A stretch of 27,465 bases of DNA, from positions 1 through 27,465 of the forward strand of contig JBCDBH010000032.1 of NCBI GenBank assembly GCA_039184055.1, in the 5' to 3' direction. The notes under the pieces are model-generated. The model did not search any database, was not told the DNA's origin, and saw only the letters and a list, made by a program, of their open reading frames with translations. The stretch is from JBCDBH01 sp039184055. Lineage in GTDB: Bacteria > Acidobacteriota > Thermoanaerobaculia > Multivoradales > J023. Below, in pieces: positions 1 to 5,393 of this stretch. A program made the position numbers and the translations under genes. Positions within the stretch are counted from its first letter, which is position 1; each line of letters begins with the position of its first letter.

Positions 1-1080
1 CGTCGACACCATCATGGCCGCGGGAAGACCCTTGCCGGTAACGTCACCGACCACCAAGCCCCAGTGGTCGGCCGCCAACGAGAAGACATCGAAATAGTCG
101 CCACCGGCTTGTCGCGCCGGTCGATTCCACCCCAGGACCTCGTAGCCGGCGATATCGGGGGTCGACTTGGGCAGGATCTGCTGCTGAATCTCGGCCGCCA
201 ACTCCATTTCGCGCTCGAGCCGCTCTTTTTCGAGCGCGAGGCGGTGCAAACGAGCGTTCTCGAGGGCGATCGCCGCCTGATTGGCGAACAGGGCGAGCGT
301 TCGACGATCACTCTCCGGAAAGGGCCCGACACCGTAGCGGCTCTCTTTGTCGGCGACGATCAGGAGACCACGATTGGTGCCTTCGACCGCCACCGGTACG
401 GCCAACATATGGGTCGCGCCGGGGAGCAAGAGACCGAGCATTTCGCCCGCTTCGCCCACCATCTCGACCGACACCTCGCGATCGAGCACGAGCGCGATAC
501 CCGCATCGCTCACCACGACTTCTTCCTGAGCCGCGCCGCCGATCGCGCGAATCAGACGATAGTGATCGTCGCTGATCAGGTAGAGAGCACCACGACGCGC
601 ATCGAGCAACGAGACGGCGCGTAGCAGCACCTCCTCGCCGAGCTCGTCGAGATCGAGGGTATTGCCGATCGCCAAGCCGATTTCGTATAGCGATTCGAGC
701 TCGACGCCACGAAAGCTGGCCTGGAACGTATGCTCCCGGATCTCACGCTTGAGCACGTTGATGCGGGCCGCGGCGGCCAGGAGAATCAGACCGGTGTCTG
801 CTTCGGGCAGCGTCTGCCCGGCTTCGACCAAGAGGAATCCGTCGGGAAGCTCGAGGGCGTGCCAGCCGTCGAGAGGCAAAGCTTCGACCCGACTGGGAGG
901 TTCGACGTCGCCACTCGTCGCCAAGCGCACGAAGCCGTCGGTGGTGACGCTGTAGAGCGCGGCGCCCACAACGCCGTGCGCGCCGCACCATGCTTCGAGC
1001 TCGGTGCGGATCAGAGCTTGGCGATCGCCGTGATCAAGGGTGAAGAGTCGGCGCCAAGACGTCGTGGCGAGCGTCGTCAC
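1..1080 (-). CDS. RsbU-like GAF-PP2C (SpoIIE-type) phosphatase, 3' end beyond window
   Basis: Read on the minus strand, 360 codons stay open to the window edge. Residues about 120-270 form a GAF domain. A helical linker rich in Glu and Arg follows (about 270-290), then the start of a SpoIIE/PP2C domain with the hallmarks AAEIQQQILP, GGDYFDVF and VVGDVTGKGLPAAMM; GGDYFD and GDVTGKG carry the metal-binding Asp residues. In this family the phosphatase dephosphorylates a STAS antagonist, which fits the STAS gene immediately upstream. I chose the GTG at 1080, five bases after the STAS stop; there is no strong ribosome binding site, so translational coupling is likely. The C-terminal half of the catalytic domain is outside the window. 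The first 120 residues match no domain I can name. Confidence 0.88.
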   Translation of the reverse strand, partial: MTTLATTSWRRLFTLDHGDRQALIRTELEAWCGAHGVVGAALYSVTTDGFVRLATSGDVEPPSRVEALPLDGWHALELPDGFLLVEAGQTLPEADTGLILLAAAARINVLKREIREHTFQASFRGVELESLYEIGLAIGNTLDLDELGEEVLLRAVSLLDARRGALYLISDDHYRLIRAIGGAAQEEVVVSDAGIALVLDREVSVEMVGEAGEMLGLLLPGATHMLAVPVAVEGTNRGLLIVADKESRYGVGPFPESDRRTLALFANQAAIALENARLHRLALEKERLEREMELAAEIQQQILPKSTPDIAGYEVLGWNRPARQAGGDYFDVFSLAADHWGLVVGDVTGKGLPAAMMVST

Positions 1081-1085
1081 CGGAG

Positions 1086-1436
1086 TCAGGCGGTCATCTC
1101 AGCGACCGCGCTCTCCTCGTCGCTGTACATTCCGGCGTATTGGGCGAGGCCCATGATGTGGAAGGTCTTCTCGATCGTAGGGGTCAGGCAGCAGAACGCG
1201 AGCTTGCCGTCGATCTCGAGCATCTTCTCGATCAGCTCGATGAGGATCGAAATACCGATCGAGTTGACGATCTTGGTGCCAGCTAGATTGAGCAGGAGTC
1301 TCTTTTGACCCTGGTCGATTTGCTCGTAAGCGACCCGCGCGATCTCTTCGCCGCCCTGGTTGTTGATGTAACCCTCGGTGTGGATGATCGCGAGGCCATC
1401 CCGTTTGTCGACCGTGAGTTTCAAGCTTTCTGTCAT
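1086..1436 (-). CDS. STAS-domain anti-sigma factor antagonist (RsbV/SpoIIAA-like)
   Basis: A 116-residue single STAS domain, the usual length for this family. The conserved loop reads KIVNSIGISIL. Aligned with the DSSG/DSTG loops of SpoIIAA and RsbV, Ser59 falls at the phosphorylated serine, while the preceding Asp is Asn. Known family role: the unphosphorylated form binds the RsbW-type kinase and frees its client, and the PP2C phosphatase resets the phosphorylated form. It lies between the kinase gene (16 bases upstream) and the phosphatase gene (5 bases downstream), the classic partner-switching order. AAAAGG sits just before the ATG as a modest ribosome binding site. The client protein is not identified here. 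Confidence 0.9.
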   Translation of the reverse strand: MTESLKLTVDKRDGLAIIHTEGYINNQGGEEIARVAYEQIDQGQKRLLLNLAGTKIVNSIGISILIELIEKMLEIDGKLAFCCLTPTIEKTFHIMGLAQYAGMYSDEESAVAEMTA

Positions 1437-1452
1437 CGCCTTTTCGAGCCTT

Positions 1453-1917
1453 TCACAACATCTTGCGCATGACGATGGAGGTCCCGGTGGTGTCCGACTC
1501 GATTACGACTTCGTCCATCAACCCGTGGATGATCTGCAGCCCCCAACCTCGCTTACTTTTTGCTTGCAGCTTCTGCCCGATGTCGGGTGTCGCCACCTTG
1601 TCGGGTCGAAAACCGACGCCACGATCTCGAACCGTGACTTCCAAGCCCGTGGGCTCGCCGTCGCGATCGAGGACCTTGAAGCCGATCGAGACCCTGCCGT
1701 CGTCGGCATGGCTGTGCTCGAAGGCGTTGATGCACGCCTCGATCACCGCCATCCGGATCTCGTCGATCTTATCCGGACTCATCCGAATGTGCTCGCCCAT
1801 TGCCGAAGCCGTTTTCCCCGCCGTCAGCTCCATGTCAGAGAGCATCGGTAGCGTGAGTACGATCTCCGGCATCACCGTATTCGGCGATCCGGGCGTCACC
1901 TGGTCCTCGCGACCCAT
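1453..1917 (-). CDS. RsbW-like serine kinase / anti-sigma factor (HATPase_c)
   Basis: A 154-residue GHKL ATPase. Visible boxes are the N-box (E60 ACINAFEH, Asn64), the G1 box DRGVGF at 98-103 and the G2 region RGWGL around 123-127. Such proteins phosphorylate a STAS antagonist and otherwise sequester a sigma factor or another partner. The open frame extends to a TTG at 1998, but that would overlap the small membrane gene. The ATG at 1917 lies 11 bases after that gene's stop and is preceded by GGA at good spacing, so I use it; the ATG at 1872 is a second option. No sigma-B-like gene is adjacent. The two ECF genes in the window have their own membrane anti-sigma factors, so the target is open. 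Confidence 0.87.
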   Translation of the reverse strand: MGREDQVTPGSPNTVMPEIVLTLPMLSDMELTAGKTASAMGEHIRMSPDKIDEIRMAVIEACINAFEHSHADDGRVSIGFKVLDRDGEPTGLEVTVRDRGVGFRPDKVATPDIGQKLQAKSKRGWGLQIIHGLMDEVVIESDTTGTSIVMRKML

Positions 1918-1928
1918 TTCACGTCCAG

Positions 1929-2087
1929 TCAGAAAGTGAGGTAAACCTGAAGTAGGTACACGACAATCGGGTGGATCTGGTTCTGAAGCAACAGCCAAGC
2001 GAAGCTACCGATCGTTCCAGCCGACAGCGCTACCTGCGGTGAGACCTTCGGCAAGGCGACAGCGTATTTACGAGTTGATTCTAGCAT
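1929..2087 (-). CDS. 52-residue single-pass membrane peptide heading the rsb-like operon
   Basis: A small open frame of 52 residues. It has a basic N terminus (STRKYAVALPK) and one hydrophobic segment at about residues 22-50, interrupted only by QNQIHP. The start at 2087 is set by a very strong Shine-Dalgarno, GAGGAGG at 2094-2100, six bases upstream. A longer frame from 2111 has no such signal. It is the first gene after the predicted -24/-12 promoter, and its stop is 11 bases before the RsbW-like start. I recognise no family. Its position suggests it might anchor or sense for the partner-switching proteins; that is inference from context only. Confidence 0.62.
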   Translation of the reverse strand: MLESTRKYAVALPKVSPQVALSAGTIGSFAWLLLQNQIHPIVVYLLQVYLTF

Positions 2088-2093
2088 GAGCAA

Positions 2094-2100
2094 CCTCCTC
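2094..2100 (-). promoter_or_regulatory. Strong ribosome binding site for the 52-residue membrane peptide
   Basis: On the minus strand GAGGAGG lies six bases before the ATG at 2087. It is among the best Shine-Dalgarno matches in the window and is the main reason to call the small gene and its start. Confidence 0.75.
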
Positions 2101-2122
2101 AAGGTTCGCACTTCCCCTATAG

Positions 2123-2139
2123 AGCAAGGTTGCTGCCAA
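2123..2139 (-). promoter_or_regulatory. Predicted sigma-54 (-24/-12) promoter
   Basis: The minus strand reads TTGGCAGCAACCTTGCT. Against the RpoN consensus YTGGCACGRNNNTTGCW, only the two bases after TGGCA differ. The invariant GG and GC are exactly 12 bases apart. The expected transcription start is near 2112, giving a leader of about 24 bases that contains the strong ribosome binding site of the 52-residue gene. The neighbouring upstream gene encodes an enhancer-binding protein, which is the activator class such promoters require. No rpoN gene is in the window. Confidence 0.72.
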
Positions 2140-2241
2140 CTTCGACCTCATCCCTGGAATTTCCCGCTAAATCTTAGTAAGCAAGTCACTTGAGCGATTC
2201 TTGACGGATCTGCCCCCAACATCACTCGCCACGCGCCAGTC

Positions 2242-2256
2242 GCGACATTCTGTCCC
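2242..2256. promoter_or_regulatory. Candidate activator site A (6-3-6 dyad)
   Basis: The plus strand reads GCGACA-TTC-TGTCCC, an imperfect dyad. It shares the GCGACA half and the 6-3-6 layout with two further copies at 2322 and 2341. Its centre is about 137 bases upstream of the predicted sigma-54 transcription start, a usual distance for an upstream activating sequence. Confidence 0.5.
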
Positions 2257-2321
2257 ACACATCTCAGATACATCCAACACGTTCGCCCAGAAGCCAATAT
2301 CTACAAGCATTTAACCAAAAT

Positions 2322-2336
2322 GCGACACTTTGCCCC
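2322..2336. promoter_or_regulatory. Candidate activator site B (6-3-6 dyad)
   Basis: The plus strand reads GCGACA-CTT-TGCCCC. It matches site A at 12 of 15 positions, and the resemblance continues into the next two bases (CCCA in both). Its centre is about 217 bases upstream of the predicted start site. Confidence 0.5.
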
Positions 2337-2340
2337 ATGT

Positions 2341-2355
2341 GCGACATATCGTCGC
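2341..2355. promoter_or_regulatory. Candidate activator site C (6-3-6 dyad)
   Basis: The plus strand reads GCGACA-TAT-CGTCGC; the core GCGAC-N5-GTCGC is a perfect dyad. It starts 19 bases from site B and ends two bases short of the stop codon of the enhancer-binding protein gene. Paired sites B and C could seat two activator dimers next to each other. Confidence 0.5.
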
Positions 2356-2357
2356 GA

Positions 2358-3842
2358 TTAGTATCCCTTGCGCTGTAGGGTGCGTCGATCGATTCCCAGC
2401 ATGCGCGCCGCGGCGCTCTTATTTCCTTCCGCGAGCCGCAAGACACGCTCGATATGTCGCTTCTCGACCGTCTGCAGATCGAGCGCGGCATCGCCATCGC
2501 TATCGCCCGGGCCACCGACCAGACTACGCACGAGGGCCCCATCGACTTCGGTTTCGGCCAACGACACCGCGCTCTCGACCAGATTCTGCAGCTCGCGGAC
2601 GTTGCCCGGGTAGTCGTGAGCGAGCAGCAAGGAAAGCGCATCGGGTGAAAAACCAGGCGGCTCGAGCCCTTCTCGATCGCAGAACGCCTCTGTGAAGTGA
2701 CGCACCAAATAGGGAATATCCTGCCTTCGCTGGCGGAGTGGAGGCAGCTCGACATCGACACCCTTGAGCCGGTAGTAGAGATCGCCACGAAACTCACCCG
2801 CCTCGACCATCGACTCCAGGCTACGGTGCGTCGCCGCGACCACCCGGACATCCACCGGGACGCTTTTGTGCCCGCCGACACGAGTGACCTCGCGTTCTTG
2901 CAGAGCACGTAGCAATTTGACCTGGAGCGGCAAATGGAGATCGCCGATCTCGTCGAGAAAGAGGGTGCCGCGATGCGCCAGCTCGAACTTCCCTCGACGC
3001 GCCTGCACGCCGGTCGCGACACCACCTTCGATACCGAAGAGCTCACTCTCCAAAAGGCTCTCGGGCAGCGCGGCACAGTTGATCGCGATCAACGCGCCTT
3101 CACGTCCCGACAGCATGTGGGCGAGCTTGGCGATCAACTCTTTACCGGTACCGCTCTCGCCCCGAATCAACATATTCACGCTGCGTGGCGCGACACGCTC
3201 GACCATTTCGAGGGCCTGCCGCATGACCGGCGCGTGGGCGATGATGCGAGGCCCCTCGACCGAGTCGAAGAGGCGACCACGAAGCGCCTTGTTCTCCTCC
3301 GTCAGGCGTTCGCGCTGATCCTCGAGGGCCGCCAGCTGACGAGCACTATCGAGCGCCACGCCCCCCAACGCCGCGACCGAATCGAGAAAACGTCGATCGC
3401 CGGTGGAAAAACCACGTGCCGTCTCGTCACGGGATTCTTTGTCGAGCAGAACGAAATAGCCGAGGAACACACCTCGGCATGCCAGCGGCGAGGCGAGAAG
3501 CTCGCGATACGGCCGACCGGCGAGCTCACCGTCACGGTGCAACACCGGACCGCCTTCGGCGACCAGCTCACGCCACAGCGGTAGAGCGAGCAAGGTCTTT
3601 CCGTCCGGCGGTCGACCGCGCCAACCGACCAGGGTCGTCGCGAGCGGCCCACCCCATGGATCACGGGTTACCGCGAACGCCGCCGCGGGGTCGAGCACCG
3701 CGCACACCTGCTGCAGGAGCTCCTCGACCAGCTGCTCCTCTGGCCGATGCGCGTGCAGCGCGAGCGCCAGGTCATGGAGCGTCTCGAGTTGGAGGATGCG
3801 GCGTTTTTCCGCCAGATCGGCGGTCTGTGGCAAGACGGCCAT
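2358..3842 (-). CDS. GAF-AAA+-Fis enhancer-binding transcriptional activator
   Basis: A protein of 494 residues. Residues about 20-170 form a GAF-like sensor, followed by a short coiled helix (170-190). The AAA+ domain spans about 195-430, with Walker A GESGTGKE at 228-235, Walker B TLFLDEIG at 293-300 and the arginine-finger region FRGDLYYRL at 351-359. A Fis-type helix-turn-helix ends the protein (about 457-494, NKSAAARMLGIDRRTLQRK). The loop that contacts sigma-54, normally GAFTGA, reads GVATGV at 274-279, so the key Phe is absent; direct sigma-54 activation is therefore likely from context but not certain. The gene starts 29 bases after the anti-sigma stop and is probably cotranscribed with the ECF pair. 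Its likely binding sites lie just past its own stop codon. Confidence 0.9.
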   Translation of the reverse strand: MAVLPQTADLAEKRRILQLETLHDLALALHAHRPEEQLVEELLQQVCAVLDPAAAFAVTRDPWGGPLATTLVGWRGRPPDGKTLLALPLWRELVAEGGPVLHRDGELAGRPYRELLASPLACRGVFLGYFVLLDKESRDETARGFSTGDRRFLDSVAALGGVALDSARQLAALEDQRERLTEENKALRGRLFDSVEGPRIIAHAPVMRQALEMVERVAPRSVNMLIRGESGTGKELIAKLAHMLSGREGALIAINCAALPESLLESELFGIEGGVATGVQARRGKFELAHRGTLFLDEIGDLHLPLQVKLLRALQEREVTRVGGHKSVPVDVRVVAATHRSLESMVEAGEFRGDLYYRLKGVDVELPPLRQRRQDIPYLVRHFTEAFCDREGLEPPGFSPDALSLLLAHDYPGNVRELQNLVESAVSLAETEVDGALVRSLVGGPGDSDGDAALDLQTVEKRHIERVLRLAEGNKSAAARMLGIDRRTLQRKGY

Positions 3843-3871
3843 CTACTCATCTTACCGCCGCGTGCCGTCGG

Positions 3872-4561
3872 CTAAGGAGGAGGCGCGGGTTCGAAGCGTA
3901 CGACCTGGGATCGCAAGCGGATCATCACGGGTTGCTCGAAGGTGAGAAGCGGCTCGAGATCGGGCACCGACGCCACCAAATCGGCGGCCTCCGGCGATCG
4001 CATCGACAGCACGGTAGTCGGATCGGCCAGCCCGAGACCCGCTTCCCGCCACGCGCCGTCGATCCAACGGAGACGCATCAGCTCGACCACCCGTTCCTGC
4101 TCGGCGTCGAGATCCGGCGCGACGATCATCGACTCGTGCTCGAAGACGATCGGTAGCGTCGGCTGCTCCTGACGACGCGCGTTGACCACCGACAGCATGT
4201 AGATGAAGATCGCCAGCGCGAGCACCACGCCGAGAAGCGCCATGAGCGGTGACGGCTGACCGAGCGGTGCCGCCTCCTGGATGCGATCGAAAAGCGTCGT
4301 GCGGCGCTCGTCGAGCCGAATATGACGCGCGACCTGCTCCCCGAGTAGAGGAGGCGGGGCCGCCCGTTCGAGATGCTGCAGACTCCCGACCACCTTGCGC
4401 ATCGACGCCAGACGCCCACGCAGCGCCTCGTCGGTGGCCAGACGATTCTCCAGCTCGTCCTGTTCGGCCTGAGGGAGCTCGCCATCGATATAGGCCGACA
4501 ATCGCTCCACCATTTTGCGGTCGAGAGTCGACATGTCGTCGAACGTCGTATCTTGGCTCAT
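3872..4561 (-). CDS. Membrane anti-sigma factor partnered with the ECF sigma factor
   Basis: 229 residues. The N-terminal cytoplasmic part holds the anti-sigma signature LSAYIDGELP at 21-30 and helical segments to about 90. It has no Cys, so it is not a zinc-binding (ZAS) type. One transmembrane helix lies at about 106-125, followed by a periplasmic domain of about 100 residues that I do not recognise. Its ATG overlaps the sigma stop as ATGA, a sign of coupled translation and matched amounts. By family analogy it holds the sigma factor at the membrane until a signal, usually envelope stress, leads to release or proteolysis. The signal cannot be read from the sequence. Confidence 0.85.
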   Translation of the reverse strand: MSQDTTFDDMSTLDRKMVERLSAYIDGELPQAEQDELENRLATDEALRGRLASMRKVVGSLQHLERAAPPPLLGEQVARHIRLDERRTTLFDRIQEAAPLGQPSPLMALLGVVLALAIFIYMLSVVNARRQEQPTLPIVFEHESMIVAPDLDAEQERVVELMRLRWIDGAWREAGLGLADPTTVLSMRSPEAADLVASVPDLEPLLTFEQPVMIRLRSQVVRFEPAPPP

Positions 4562-5136
4562 GATCGCTCCAACACCGTGCGTAGCTGGTCACGACCCCGG
4601 GCAATCCGTGATCGCACCGTACCGATTCGCACGCCGAGCACCTGGGCGATCTCGTCGTAGCTCAAGCCCTCGAGATCGCGTAGCACCACCGCCTCGCGAA
4701 ATTTCGGTTTCACCTCGGCGAGCGCCGCCGCCACCTGTCGGCTCGAATCGGTCGCCAGCGCGCGTGATTCTGGATCGCGACGCTCGTCGGTGAGCTGCAC
4801 GCCACGTTCCTCGTCATCCTCCCAAAGGGGTTGCGCCGCTCGCTTGCGGCGACTGAGGCGGCTTCGGCAATGATTGATCGCGACTCGGTACACCCATGTT
4901 TTGAGCGCCGAGCGACCGTTGAATCGGCTCAGGTGACGATGGATGCGAAGAAAGACCTCTTGTGACAGATCCTCGGCGTAGGTGGCGTCGCCGGCGAGAC
5001 GAAGCGCGAGGTTGTAGACCATCGGCGCGAAGCGCTCATAGAGCTCGGCGAACGCTTCCTCGTCGCCATAGCGATGCCGCTCGACCAAGTCGAGATCCGG
5101 ATTGGAACCGGTCAACGGCACCGAGATCGCCTCCAC
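4558..5136 (-). CDS. ECF (RpoE-like) RNA polymerase sigma factor
   Basis: About 192 residues with both ECF regions. Region 2 spans about 20-95 (AFAELYERFAPMVYNLALRL, AEDLSQEVFLRIHRHL, LKTWVYRVAINHCRSRLSRR). Region 4 spans about 130-190 (AVVLRDLEGLSYDEIAQVLG, GTVRSRIARGR). An ATG at 5142 directly abuts GGAGG (5143-5147), which is too close; the GTG at 5136 is six bases away, so I take 5136 as the start. The gene overlaps its anti-sigma gene by ATGA. An RpoE-like promoter about 200 bases upstream suggests autoregulation. The operon continues into the anti-sigma factor and then the enhancer-binding protein. Confidence 0.92.
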   Translation of the reverse strand: MEAISVPLTGSNPDLDLVERHRYGDEEAFAELYERFAPMVYNLALRLAGDATYAEDLSQEVFLRIHRHLSRFNGRSALKTWVYRVAINHCRSRLSRRKRAAQPLWEDDEERGVQLTDERRDPESRALATDSSRQVAAALAEVKPKFREAVVLRDLEGLSYDEIAQVLGVRIGTVRSRIARGRDQLRTVLERS

Positions 5137-5186
5137 GTCCATCCTCCGTTAGCCCGCATTCTCACCAGCCCGCCGACTGCGGCTCG

Positions 5187-5293
5187 GAAACGCACGCAAT
5201 CTCTGGGCGTGCTCGCTCTTCGCTACCTCGACGTACCTTGGGGTACGCCTCCGGTCGCTCATCCCTGCGCTGCCCAGATCTCACGCACGTTTC
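5187..5293. repeat. 107-bp imperfect inverted repeat in the ECF leader
   Basis: The outer ends GAAACG...CGTTTC and the blocks TCTGGGC/GCCCAGA pair about a common centre near 5240. The innermost arms CGTACC/GGTACG (5232-5237 and 5242-5247) close on a four-base loop. Roughly 30 of about 50 positions per arm pair, with internal bulges. It lies in the predicted 5' leader of the ECF operon and encodes no plausible protein. It could be a structured leader RNA, a dispersed intergenic repeat or a terminator remnant; no T-run follows it on either strand. Confidence 0.55.
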
Positions 5294-5346
5294 CGCGCCT
5301 CGCTGCGACGTTTGGTGAGAAACGCGGGCTTTTGTCACACAATCTA

Positions 5347-5375
5347 TTCGACTCCAACCACGCACGTCGAGTTCC
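5347..5375 (-). promoter_or_regulatory. RpoE-like promoter for the ECF operon
   Basis: On the minus strand GGAACT (5370-5375) and GTCGAA (5347-5352) are separated by 17 bases. This is close to the ECF/RpoE pattern GGAACT-N16-GTCTAA. It lies 20 bases after the amidase stop and faces the ECF gene. Autoregulation of this kind is typical of ECF operons. A start near 5340 would give a leader of about 200 bases that contains the 107-bp inverted repeat. Confidence 0.55.
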
Positions 5376-5393
5376 CATGGTGTCGGTCGAGCC

